DNA of 64,000 bases from CBDFNN01 sp965250215 (GTDB lineage Bacteria > Bacteroidota > Rhodothermia > Rhodothermales > DATKEJ01). The stretch covers positions 2,542,001-2,606,000 of the forward strand of contig CBDFNN010000004.1 in assembly GCA_965250215.1 (NCBI GenBank), given 5' to 3'. The translations under genes and the position numbers were made by a program. Positions 44,005-52,873 of the stretch are shown in pieces. The notes under the pieces are model-generated. The model made no database searches. It was not told where the DNA came from and worked only from the letters and a program-made list of their open reading frames with translations. How positions within the stretch are numbered: position 1 is the first letter of the stretch; every line of letters begins with the position of its first letter.

Positions 44005-45939
44005 ATGGCTAAATCGAAAACGTATACTGGAAAAGATATTCAAGTCCTGGAAGGTCTTGATCCAGTCCGGAAAAGGCCAGGAATGTACATTGGCGGCACC
44101 GGCAAAGGTGGACTACATCATCTCCTATGGGAGATTGTAGACAATGCCGTTGACGAGGCAACCAATGGTTACGCATCTTCGATTGATGTTACGCTCCATC
44201 AAGATGGACAATCTTGCACGGTCACAGACAACGGTCGGGGAATTCCTGTTGACATGCATCCGACAAAGAAAAAGCCAACACTAGAAGTCATTCTTACCAC
44301 CTTACACTCCGGTGGTAAATTCGACGGCTCAAACTACATCACCTCAGGCGGACTTCACGGCGTCGGTTCTTCAGTAGTTAACGCCTTGTCAGACGAGCTC
44401 GTCGCCACGGTTAAGCGAGATGGCAGGGCTTACACCCAAAGCTACTCTAAAGGTAAACCGACCTCTAAGCTCAAACCCAAAGGAGCCGCAAGAGGCACAG
44501 GGACTTCCATATATTTTAGGCCGGACGAAGAAATATTCGAGTCAATCGATTTCGATCCTGATATTATTGCATCCTGGTTAGAGGAGAAAACTTATCTGAA
44601 TGCCACCCTCAAGATCACCTTCAGTGATCAGAAGAACGGCAAGAAATACCTCTACAGCCATGAAGGGGGTATTACAGAGTTTTTGGCACATCTAATTGAG
44701 AAAGAGAAACTCGGAAAGATTCATGCCGATGTCTTTGAAGTCAAGCAGCCAGAGCTCAAAGATGGGGTTCGAATTGAATTGGTCATGCAATGGACTGATC
44801 ATCACAAGGATCGGATAAAGAGTTATGTCAACGGTATCCAGACCCAAGACGGAGGCACGCATGAAACGGGTCTAAAAGACGGCGTGGTCAAGGCTGTTCG
44901 AAATTATATGGATACGCATGGGCTAATCGACAAAAAACTCTTGGTCACAGCCGATGACATTCGAGAGGGTCTCTTTGCGATTATCAACCTCTTCATGGTC
45001 GACCCACAATTCCAGGGCCAGACAAAAGAAAAGCTGAATAATCCGGAAATTCGTTCTGTTATCTCTGGTTCCTTCCGAGTTGAGCTTGAGCAATATTTAA
45101 TCGAGAATCCGACCACCGGTGACGCCATTGCGGCTCGTGTCATCCAGTCTGCAAAAGCGAGACTCGCCTCCCGCGCTGCCATAAAGGAGGTACGGAGGAA
45201 AACGAAAATAAGTCACAGGCTTAATCTCCCAGGGAAACTTGCCGACTGCTCTTCTACGAATCCTTCGGAAAGTGAGCTTTTCATTGTGGAGGGAGATTCC
45301 GCGGGTGGTTCAGCCAAGCAGGGAAGAGATCGGAAAACGCAAGCCATTCTTCCTCTTCGAGGAAAGGTTCTAAATGCAGAGCAGGCCACAAATGCAAAGG
45401 TAAAGGCTAATAAGGAATTAGCCGACATTGTTCAGGCATTAGGCTGCGGGATGGGTGACAATTTGGATCTGTCGAGTCTGCGATACGACAAAGTGATCCT
45501 GCTGATGGATGCTGACTCCGATGGTCATCATATCGCCACACTCCTGTTAACATTTTTCTATCGATACATGAAGTCTCTCATTGAGAACGGTCATGTCTAC
45601 ATTGCCCAACCACCTCTTTATCGGATCGACACAAAGAAAGAGACCTTTTGGGCTCTTGATGAACGCTCCAAAGAAAGGATCATCGCTGATCTAGAAAAGG
45701 GAAAACGCAAAGTTAATATCGATGTCCAGCGCTTTAAGGGATTAGGCGAAATGATGCCTGCAACTCTCAAAGAAACTACGCTGGATAAGAACAAGCGCAT
45801 GTTGCTCAGAGTCGTTATTCCTGACGGAGAGCGTGCGTCAACAGAGAGGACTATGAGTGACCTGATGGGGAAAGATGCTCAGCGCAGATATGCCTTTATC
45901 ATGGAAAATGCGAAGGAAGTCGAAGATTTAGACGTCTAG
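44005..45939 (+). CDS. parE: DNA topoisomerase IV subunit B
   Basis: A 644-residue ATPase subunit. The GHKL site shows EIVDNAVDEA, VTDNGRGIPVDMH and GGLHGVGSSVVNALS. The transducer domain follows (about 230-400). The TOPRIM domain has EGDSAGGSAKQGRDR and the metal motif DADSDGHHIATLLLTFFYR; DSDGHH rather than DVDGSH is typical of ParE. The C-terminal QRFKGLGEM motif is present. Together with ParC it drives ATP-dependent strand passage. No gyrA/gyrB is in the window for comparison. Confidence 0.9.
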   Translation: MAKSKTYTGKDIQVLEGLDPVRKRPGMYIGGTGKGGLHHLLWEIVDNAVDEATNGYASSIDVTLHQDGQSCTVTDNGRGIPVDMHPTKKKPTLEVILTTLHSGGKFDGSNYITSGGLHGVGSSVVNALSDELVATVKRDGRAYTQSYSKGKPTSKLKPKGAARGTGTSIYFRPDEEIFESIDFDPDIIASWLEEKTYLNATLKITFSDQKNGKKYLYSHEGGITEFLAHLIEKEKLGKIHADVFEVKQPELKDGVRIELVMQWTDHHKDRIKSYVNGIQTQDGGTHETGLKDGVVKAVRNYMDTHGLIDKKLLVTADDIREGLFAIINLFMVDPQFQGQTKEKLNNPEIRSVISGSFRVELEQYLIENPTTGDAIAARVIQSAKARLASRAAIKEVRRKTKISHRLNLPGKLADCSSTNPSESELFIVEGDSAGGSAKQGRDRKTQAILPLRGKVLNAEQATNAKVKANKELADIVQALGCGMGDNLDLSSLRYDKVILLMDADSDGHHIATLLLTFFYRYMKSLIENGHVYIAQPPLYRIDTKKETFWALDERSKERIIADLEKGKRKVNIDVQRFKGLGEMMPATLKETTLDKNKRMLLRVVIPDGERASTERTMSDLMGKDAQRRYAFIMENAKEVEDLDV

Positions 45940-46062
45940 ATCTCTAAGAAGAGAAGCTCGCGTTGTCAGATTGATCTACCTCATGTGCTTGTCACAATGC
46001 ACTGTCCAAAGAGGTCCTGGGGAAGTAGAGGACGAGTCTGACACAGTGTGTCGAAAGACTAT

Positions 46063-47055
46063 TTAGGAGGCCTTGACGAGTCGGTTGATTACATCAACAG
46101 TATTGATTCCTTCGGCGTCAGCGTTGAAATTGGCAACCAATCTATGTCGAAGAATCGGGACAGCAATACCTTGAACGTCTTCAATCAGCGGAGTCCCTCT
46201 GCCATTTAAAAGAGAAATGGCCTTTGCACCAAGTATCAAATATTGCGACGCTCGTGGTCCAGCTCCCCAAGAAAGATATTTGCTTGCTAGATCTTCCTCG
46301 TTACCGGCTTTGCCAGGACGAGTGCTCCCTACAAGTCTTACGGCATATTCGATCACGTTGTCAGCGACAGGTACCATCCTAACCAATTCCTGATATCGTA
46401 GTAGTGTAGGACCGTCGATGATCGTATTGATTTCGACCTGACCCGATGTCGTTGTATTCCGCACGATTTCTACTTCCTGTTGAAACTCAGGATAGTCGAG
46501 CCAAAGATTGAGCATGAAACGATCTAGCTGGGCTTCCGGCAGGGGATAGGTTCCTTCTTGTTCAATAGGATTCTGAGTAGCTAAAACAAAGAATGGTTGT
46601 GGCAATGTAAAGGTCTGCCCCGACGCGGTCACATTATACTCCTGCATCGCCTGGAGTAGGGCGGCCTGAGTTTTAGGAGGAGTTCTATTTATTTCATCGG
46701 CAAGGATGATATTGGAAAATATCGGTCCTTTTACAAATTTGAATTCCCGAGATCCTGTGCTACGATCTTCTTCAATCAACTCCGTTCCGGTTATGTCACC
46801 AGGCATCAAATCTGGCGTAAACTGAATCCGGTTGTAGTTCAATTCTAAGGCGTCTGATAGGGTTTTGACGAGCAAAGTCTTTGCTAGACCAGGAACACCA
46901 ACAAGGAGACAATGGCCGCGAGAGAGTATGGAGATAAATAACTGCTCAACTACCTCGTCCTGCCCAACAATGACCTTGGCAATCTCCTTTCGAAGATCAA
47001 TGAATGATTGCCTCAGCTGATCTGCCTGGGCGAGGATGTCTTCTTTAGCCTCCAT
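46063..47055 (-). CDS. MoxR-family AAA+ ATPase
   Basis: A 330-residue ATPase. Walker A is GVPGLAKT (about 54-61). Walker B is ILADEINR. The sensor 1 region reads LATQNPIEQEGTYPLPEAQLDRFM, characteristic of MoxR. The C-terminal lid domain follows from about 220. MoxR proteins act as chaperones for maturation of metal or von Willebrand A proteins, and usually precede DUF58 and VWA genes. None is present here: the gene is the last of a minus-strand run of three foldase genes, 6 bases after the SurA-like gene. A role in envelope protein maturation is suggested by this context. Confidence 0.92.
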   Translation of the reverse strand: MEAKEDILAQADQLRQSFIDLRKEIAKVIVGQDEVVEQLFISILSRGHCLLVGVPGLAKTLLVKTLSDALELNYNRIQFTPDLMPGDITGTELIEEDRSTGSREFKFVKGPIFSNIILADEINRTPPKTQAALLQAMQEYNVTASGQTFTLPQPFFVLATQNPIEQEGTYPLPEAQLDRFMLNLWLDYPEFQQEVEIVRNTTTSGQVEINTIIDGPTLLRYQELVRMVPVADNVIEYAVRLVGSTRPGKAGNEEDLASKYLSWGAGPRASQYLILGAKAISLLNGRGTPLIEDVQGIAVPILRHRLVANFNADAEGINTVDVINRLVKAS

Positions 47056-47061
47056 ATTGTA

Positions 47062-48429
47062 TCAAGTACCGGTTGTTAGAGTGCCTGAGTCGCTCTCGCC
47101 AGGATCGGAAATCTGGCGAATCACACTTTTCTTTTTCAATGTATCAATCCACTTTCCAATCTCGGCAGCCTGTTTTTCCTGCAGAACGATTTCCTGAATT
47201 CTCTCATAATCTTGTTCAAGATTGACCTTGTGAGCTTCGAGTCTTTTGTCGAGCCTCACAATGTGATATGCCTTCTTGCCATCAAGCAATCTCGTCTCTC
47301 GGGGTTCGCTAAGCTCGCCCTCTTTCAAATCAGCGAGAGTAATCTTCCAAGTCGGGTCAAGAGCATCAAGAGAAAGGTCTCGCTCGAAGGTTCTTGGGTC
47401 GACTACGTGACCAGATCTCTGAGCGCTAATGGGGTCCTGAGAGTGTCTTTTTGCTAGAATGCCTAAAGGGACATTATGTGTATTCAAGGAATCTGAGAGT
47501 TGGGCTAGCAAATCTGTAGCTGTCTCTGGAAGAAATTTGCTCTCGTCTACCTTGATAAGAATGTGGTTGAAGTCAACGACGTCACCAACCTTGCTGTTAA
47601 GACGCATGACGTGCCACCCAAAAGTCGTTTCAAAAACATGAGATAGCTGACCTGGATCTAGACTTCCTGCAACGGCGCCAAACTCAGGTACTAGTTCACT
47701 AAGTTTAATGTTGTCGATTCGGCCTCCTCGTTGGGCGGAATAAGTGTCGTCAGAAAAATGAGCAAGATCTTCGATCGTCGCGGAGGAAGTCAGAACAGAA
47801 TCTCGTATAGTCTCGCAGATTTCGCGGGCTTCATTCTTCGCCACGGGATCTATTTCGGCAAATCTTACGATGTGAGAAACTCTCACAATGGTTGGTAAAT
47901 TTGGCAACGAATCGGTAGGGATTTTGTGAAACCACTCCCTGACTTCCGTCGGTGTGACTTTCATGCCTTGAAATTTCATTCTCTGATAGCTCTGAACCAT
48001 CAGTTGGTCCTTTACCTCTGGACGTATCTCCGTTTTGATTTGATCTGAACTTTTTCCATAGAGCTCAAGGAGACGATCTTCTCCGCCAGCTTGTTGGAGA
48101 ATTTGCCTAACCCTTTGATCCACTTCACCATTGATGGCCTCATCCGTCATCACGATATTTGTATCCTGCTCAGCGTGGGAAAGGAGTACTTTCTGGTCAA
48201 CGATTTGATTGAGTGCCAAGCTCCAGAGCTCGTCTGAGAATGGCTGCCCCTGCTGCATTGCCCCAGCCACCATGGCGTCTACGTCCGATTTCAATATGAT
48301 TTTCCCGTCAACACTCGCAACGATTTGATCAAGAACTTGGCCGTCTTGTGCAATTAGGGTCTCCGTAGTAATTGTGGCACAGAGAAAAGCCAATAATACA
48401 AATGCTGATTTCAAAGTAGAGATATTCAT
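47062..48429 (-). CDS. SurA-like periplasmic chaperone/peptidyl-prolyl isomerase
   Basis: A 455-residue exported protein (signal peptide SAFVLLAFLCATITTETLIAQ). The SurA N-terminal helical domain begins with VLDQIVASVDGKIILKSDVDAMV. Two parvulin regions follow: about 183-280 (VRVSHIVRFAE, FSDDTYSAQRGGRID, ETTFGWHVMRL) and about 285-400 (VDFNHILIKVDE, HSQDPISAQRSGHV). In E. coli SurA escorts outer-membrane proteins to the BAM complex. Here it is followed by MoxR and preceded by two related foldases in one run. Confidence 0.9.
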   Translation of the reverse strand: MNISTLKSAFVLLAFLCATITTETLIAQDGQVLDQIVASVDGKIILKSDVDAMVAGAMQQGQPFSDELWSLALNQIVDQKVLLSHAEQDTNIVMTDEAINGEVDQRVRQILQQAGGEDRLLELYGKSSDQIKTEIRPEVKDQLMVQSYQRMKFQGMKVTPTEVREWFHKIPTDSLPNLPTIVRVSHIVRFAEIDPVAKNEAREICETIRDSVLTSSATIEDLAHFSDDTYSAQRGGRIDNIKLSELVPEFGAVAGSLDPGQLSHVFETTFGWHVMRLNSKVGDVVDFNHILIKVDESKFLPETATDLLAQLSDSLNTHNVPLGILAKRHSQDPISAQRSGHVVDPRTFERDLSLDALDPTWKITLADLKEGELSEPRETRLLDGKKAYHIVRLDKRLEAHKVNLEQDYERIQEIVLQEKQAAEIGKWIDTLKKKSVIRQISDPGESDSGTLTTGT

Positions 48430-48491
48430 GCTCGATTAAATTCCTGCGTGTCAGTCACACATTCTATTTTTATAACGCAAAAAGTGACGGA

Positions 48492-49322
48492 CTATTTTAT
48501 TTGCAGGGAACCCGATGAAAGGGCCTTGTTGCGGAGGTTTTGAACCTCCCGTGTTACCAATTGTTTTCTCTTACGAATCCAGAGAATATTTCGGACTTCA
48601 TTTCGGATCCAATCCAGTTTTGGACTTGATCCTTCTGGTATTTGCTCCACCAACTGAAAGACCTGAAATACATCTCCTTCCTTTACAATGGGCCCAACAA
48701 AAGGCCTTGTTCTCCCTTGTAGAGACCGAAAAACGGTAGGATTAGATCGTAATAATCTACTGGCTGGGTAGTAGTTGGCCGATAGGGTAGATGCCGCCTC
48801 GCGATCGGACGCAAATCTATCAATTGCGGACTGCCACAAGGAATCTGGCGATTCAGCATTCAGCATATCTGTTAATTGCTTTCTTGCCTCAAGCGCTGCT
48901 AAACTGTCCGAAGTAGAAAGAAAACGGACTCTTACAAACGGCTCGCGAAGGGCTAGTTTAGAAACGTTGTCCTCGTAGTAGTTTCTAATTTCAAGCTCTG
49001 AAGGCTCTTGTGCATTCTCGTGGAGCTGGCTGACAACCCAGGCTACAAGTATTGATCTCTCGGAGTCCCGAAGTCGGTTCCGAACTTCGGGGTCTGTATC
49101 AAAGTTCTTCCGATTAGCCTCCTGGAGAAGGAGTTCATTACGCACCCAATTGTCCACGACCTGCGCCTTTGCCTGCAAGGAATCTAGGCTCAAAGGTGCG
49201 TTTTCTAGAGCGAAATCAAGCTCCTCGCTAAGTAGATAGGAATCTCCCAGCTTAGCCACATAGTTGGGTTCCTCAGGTGGCTCTGAACAAGCCCAAACCA
49301 CGGAAGCAAGTCCAATCAACAT
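48492..49322 (-). CDS. SurA/PrsA-like lipoprotein without a clear parvulin active site
   Basis: A 276-residue lipoprotein (VVWAC). It opens with YVAKLGDSYLLSEELDFAL, as in SurA/PpiD N-domains, and has a helical chaperone domain (VVDNWVRNELLLQEANRKNFDTDPEV). The later part is parvulin-like in outline (FVRVRFLSTSDSLAALEARK, then DVFQVFQLVEQIPEG) but the usual HIL and GGDLG-like motifs are missing, so it is probably a chaperone rather than an isomerase. From the ATG at 49322 the signal peptide lacks a positive N-region. An in-frame ATA at 49349, 9 bases after AGGAG, would add GRNSVLVS. Confidence 0.75.
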   Translation of the reverse strand: MLIGLASVVWACSEPPEEPNYVAKLGDSYLLSEELDFALENAPLSLDSLQAKAQVVDNWVRNELLLQEANRKNFDTDPEVRNRLRDSERSILVAWVVSQLHENAQEPSELEIRNYYEDNVSKLALREPFVRVRFLSTSDSLAALEARKQLTDMLNAESPDSLWQSAIDRFASDREAASTLSANYYPASRLLRSNPTVFRSLQGRTRPFVGPIVKEGDVFQVFQLVEQIPEGSSPKLDWIRNEVRNILWIRKRKQLVTREVQNLRNKALSSGSLQIK

Positions 49323-49415
49323 GCTTACAAGGACGCTATTTCTACCTATGCTTCTAATCTCCTTTTGAGGCTATAAATTTCTATAAATAAGGTCCTCACA
49401 AATGGGTCTTGCTGA

Positions 49416-51440
49416 TTACTCGCTAGACGCTGGATCGGCCATGGGAAATACACCCACCAAGTTCTCTGGATAAACCTTGGCATTGTAACGTGCTCGGAGT
49501 CTTTCAACCCATTCTGCTTCCAGCTGGTCTTGGAATCCTGTTATCACTTCAGCACGGGCCTCTTTAAAGGATTTTTGTCTCGGTGCTTCTACGCCATCGA
49601 CAAATAAAAGAATGTGACCACGACGATAAGGCGCTATTTCGCTTGACTCACCAGGACTCAAAGGAAGAGCGCGATCATAAATGGAGTTTGTCGAATCTGA
49701 CACAAAGGTCGTATCTGTTTTGAAAATAGCATCAGCTTCGAGTAGTGCAGTGAGGTCCAAGCCTTCTCCTGCCTTCATTCGCAGGTCGATTTCCTTTAAC
49801 AAAGAATCTTTCGCTGAGTAGAAACTTAAGATTCGCTTTCTTTCCGGGAATTGATAGCTCGTTGACCGAGCATTGTAGTAAGCTCGCTGGCCTAGAGTAT
49901 CTTCAGTAGCTCTATTCCAAACTGAATCCTCCATTACACGGAAAAGAATGATGCCATCTCTGTACTCATTCATTAAGTCCTTAAACTCCCGATTCCGGTC
50001 TTCCAAAGAATTCGAGGCTACGTCAATGGCCTTGACATTGAGAAATCGCTCCATAGTAGATCGAAGCTGTTCTTGATTCCTGATGCTCGGCATTGGTCTC
50101 AGGGCGCGATACCAATCGACAAATTCCTGTCCGCTAAATGTGTCCGAAGCGATTAACCCAATACTGGAATTCAAGATTGCAGGACTAATTTGGGCCGACT
50201 GGAAGTGAGAATTCAACGAGTCATCAGACACCCCGGCTAAAAGTGCAGTGATGTTGCCCTCCATAAAGCTGGACCCATTTTCCATTCTAAATTTGGCGCC
50301 TAGTTCCTCTTCTCGCTGCGCCGCACGTGGAAGTCTCTTCACAATTTTCTTTACGTCGTCGTAAGCTTCCTCATAAGTGGGTAAAGACTTCCGATCTGTA
50401 AGCTTTATCAAGTGATATCCGTAGCGTGTCTTCACAGGCTCACTAACATCACCGATGTTTGAAAGACTATATGCAACTTCACCGAACGCGGGAACCATTC
50501 GATCCTTTGGGAAGAAATCGAGATCACCACCTTTTTTACCCGAACCGGTATCTTCCGAATACTGTGTTGCAATCTCCGTAAAGTCTTCTCCAGAAGCGAT
50601 TCGTTGTTGCAGGCTTAGGATTGTCTCGAAAGCTTCCGTTGTATCAGGGCCCGAAGTACGAATTAGAATATGGCTTGCTCGAATCTCAGGCTCGGCCGGC
50701 TTACGATCTGTTACATTTAAAACATGATATCCGAAACGAGTCCTGAAAGGCACGGAAGATTCGCCGACAAGAGTATTGTAGGCCATCTCTTCGAAGGCAA
50801 GAATCATCCGACCACCGCTAAAGAATCCAAGATCTCCTTTATTTCTTTTTGCAGATGGGTCCTCAGAGTACTTAAAGGCGACATCGGAAAAGTCCATCCC
50901 TGTGGATACCGAGTCAACAAGACTAGAAATTTTCTGGAAAGCGGCTAGCGTGTCTGTTGGAGTGGCGTTCTCGTCCACTTGCACAAGTATATGACTAGCT
51001 CTTATTTGTTCTTGCTGCTTGTTGTAAACGTCCATTACCAAGGAGTCAACAACTTCCTGTTCAACCAAATAGGGACGAGCAAGTTGATCTCTGTACTGCT
51101 TTAATTCCTTTAGAAGCTCTGGATCTGTATCGAGTCCTTTTGCAATGGCGTCGGTAACTTTCAATTTGAAGTTTACATAACGCTGAAGAAAGTCCTCGTA
51201 CTCAGACATCGGCTGAGCTATTCCAGCCTTTTTCTCTCCAGAGGTACGCGTGTATCTTGCTTCATATTCTTTTCGGTCAAGAGTAAAGCCATCATAGGTG
51301 GCTAGAATTTCGCTCTGGGTCTTATCTACCAACTCAGCACCTTGGTTTACTGTGGTTTCGCTGGTGCCGCAACCAGAAACGACTAGCATCCCAATACCGA
51401 GGAATGCACAAAAAACAGCTGATATTATATTGAATCTCAT
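49416..51440 (-). CDS. PpiD/PrsA-like lipoprotein with two parvulin domains
   Basis: A 674-residue lipoprotein (LVVSGC, Cys24). After a SurA-N-like helical segment (about 55-150) come two clear parvulin domains: about 150-255 (IRASHILVQVDE, FSDVAFKYSEDPSAKRNKGD, RFGYHVLNVTD) and about 257-355 (IRASHILIRTSG, IATQYSEDTGSGKKGGDLDF, RYGYHLIKLTD). The last 300 residues are helical with a final INxx-type segment and have no assigned fold. It should help fold secreted or outer-membrane proteins. It is the first gene of the foldase/MoxR run; the next gene begins 93 bases after its stop. Confidence 0.88.
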   Translation of the reverse strand: MRFNIISAVFCAFLGIGMLVVSGCGTSETTVNQGAELVDKTQSEILATYDGFTLDRKEYEARYTRTSGEKKAGIAQPMSEYEDFLQRYVNFKLKVTDAIAKGLDTDPELLKELKQYRDQLARPYLVEQEVVDSLVMDVYNKQQEQIRASHILVQVDENATPTDTLAAFQKISSLVDSVSTGMDFSDVAFKYSEDPSAKRNKGDLGFFSGGRMILAFEEMAYNTLVGESSVPFRTRFGYHVLNVTDRKPAEPEIRASHILIRTSGPDTTEAFETILSLQQRIASGEDFTEIATQYSEDTGSGKKGGDLDFFPKDRMVPAFGEVAYSLSNIGDVSEPVKTRYGYHLIKLTDRKSLPTYEEAYDDVKKIVKRLPRAAQREEELGAKFRMENGSSFMEGNITALLAGVSDDSLNSHFQSAQISPAILNSSIGLIASDTFSGQEFVDWYRALRPMPSIRNQEQLRSTMERFLNVKAIDVASNSLEDRNREFKDLMNEYRDGIILFRVMEDSVWNRATEDTLGQRAYYNARSTSYQFPERKRILSFYSAKDSLLKEIDLRMKAGEGLDLTALLEADAIFKTDTTFVSDSTNSIYDRALPLSPGESSEIAPYRRGHILLFVDGVEAPRQKSFKEARAEVITGFQDQLEAEWVERLRARYNAKVYPENLVGVFPMADPASSE

Positions 51441-51698
51441 GTACTTAAAAGTTCTTCGTCTGAATATTTGGAGTCTCTACAAAAGAAAATTATGCAAAGC
51501 CTTATAACGTAACTGAAGGAGTAAAAAGTATCAAGTTAATTAGATGAATACTCAATGGAAGATGACCTTCAATCGGCTCGAAAAACAACTGTATTTTTGT
51601 CTTCTTATTCAGCGAATTGAACAGAAACGAGTTAAATAATACACTCAGCAGCAACTAAATTGATCTTGCGAGTCGTTACCTATGCAACCAGGACAAAT

Positions 51699-52265
51699 AT
51701 GAATTCAGATCGGGATTTGATTCGTTCTTTCTATGAAGGCAATGAATTTGCTTTTGTAGCGATTTACAATCGTTATAAACAAGGCATTTATGCCTTCTCA
51801 TTGCGCATGCTTCGAAATGAGAATGAAGCAGAGGACGTTCTTCAGGACACATTTTTAAAAGCCTACGAATGCAAGTCAAAGTTGATCGAGCTCGAGTCCT
51901 TAAGAGCATGGCTATTTACCGTAGCTAGGAATAAGTGCTTAAACAAGATTCGACAGCGGAAAATACGACAGCACGAGACTTTTGATGAATCCGTGCAGAG
52001 TTCAGGAAGGTCTATACACAAGGAGTTGGAGAAACACGAGTTGGTCGAATTGGTCGGGAAGGCGATTTCTAGCCTTAGTCCTGACTATCGGGAGGTTATA
52101 ATTCTAAGGGAATATCAGAATTTGTCCTACGATGAAATCTGTCAGGTCACCAGGTCCAGTCTGAACGCGGTAAAAAGTCGCCTATTCAAAGCAAGAAGAA
52201 AATTGAGCCTCATTCTTGAGGAAAGCCCTGTGAATTCTGACGTTTTCAAGCAGATAAGCGACTAA
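51699..52265 (+). CDS. ECF RNA polymerase sigma factor
   Basis: A 188-residue sigma factor from the ATG at 51699, which gives a usual length; a TTG at 51660 would add 13 residues. Region 2 is at about 5-75 (LIRSFYEGNEFAFVAIYNRYK, EAEDVLQDTFLKAYE, LRAWLFTVARNKCLNKIR). Region 4 is at about 115-170 (ISSLSPDYREVIILREYQNLSYDEICQVTRSSLNAVKSRLFKARRKL). It is of the RpoE/SigW type. Its anti-sigma gene follows 8 bases later. It stands opposite the foldase operon with a 258-base divergent gap, so control of that operon is an attractive but untested idea. Confidence 0.92.
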   Translation: MNSDRDLIRSFYEGNEFAFVAIYNRYKQGIYAFSLRMLRNENEAEDVLQDTFLKAYECKSKLIELESLRAWLFTVARNKCLNKIRQRKIRQHETFDESVQSSGRSIHKELEKHELVELVGKAISSLSPDYREVIILREYQNLSYDEICQVTRSSLNAVKSRLFKARRKLSLILEESPVNSDVFKQISD

Positions 52266-52273
52266 AGTATTAT

Positions 52274-52768
52274 ATGATGTCGAACGATATAACAGCAAGG
52301 TGTGACATGTGTTTGCCAATGGTCTCGGAGCATATAGATGGTGAACTCAGTTTGGAAAATCAAAGTGATCTCTTCTTGCATCTCGGTCAATGCGATAGCT
52401 GCAGACAGCAATACAACGCCTGGTTTACACTTCGTGAAGGTGTCAGAAATGAACGAATCAATGTCTCTCCAGGAATGGACGAAGGATTTTTTTCCAAACT
52501 TGACAATCGTAAAAAGGCACTGAAGCGCGAAAAGGCCTTAACAAGAAAAGGGCTACCCAGTCGATATGGTTCTTATGTAATGGTAGCGGCTATCGTCTGC
52601 TTCTTGACATTAACGTCGACTCTAATCCTAACAAGTTTTCTGACCCCGCCGCCAAGTCCAGAACATTCAAGCTATTCCGAGATACCCAAGCAAGTTCTTT
52701 ATGTCATGCCTGAAGTTACGGTCTACTACTCTGACGACGAACAGAGCTTCGAAAACGACCTTCAATAG
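52274..52768 (+). CDS. zinc-finger anti-sigma factor
   Basis: A 164-residue single-pass protein. The cytoplasmic N-terminus carries a zf-HC2/ZAS-type site, CDMC (10-13), HIDGEL and HLGQCDSCR, giving the H-x3-C-x2-C core. A membrane segment lies at about 103-123 (VMVAAIVCFLTLTSTLILTSF). The periplasmic tail is short and acidic (YYSDDEQSFENDLQ). It should sequester the sigma factor encoded 8 bases upstream and release it after an envelope or redox signal. The short tail leaves little room for a sensor domain. Confidence 0.88.
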   Translation: MMSNDITARCDMCLPMVSEHIDGELSLENQSDLFLHLGQCDSCRQQYNAWFTLREGVRNERINVSPGMDEGFFSKLDNRKKALKREKALTRKGLPSRYGSYVMVAAIVCFLTLTSTLILTSFLTPPPSPEHSSYSEIPKQVLYVMPEVTVYYSDDEQSFENDLQ

Positions 52769-52873
52769 GCGAACAACTCTCGGCTAGCACTTCAGGTCTT
52801 CAATGACCTACTTCCAGATATAGGAACAATAGCAGACTGCATCTAGTCTCGACCCATCCAACAAAATTGACGC

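Noticed and set aside
41591..45939. Reading the topoisomerase pair as gyrA/gyrB
   Set aside because: The A subunit lacks a GyrA box and the B subunit has DSDGHH in TOPRIM, both favouring topoisomerase IV. A phylogeny would settle it.
46035..46060. Hairpin (AGTCTGACAC / GTGTC, AGACT) between parE and moxR
   Set aside because: It has a 3-base bulge and no U-tract on either strand, so it was not called a terminator.
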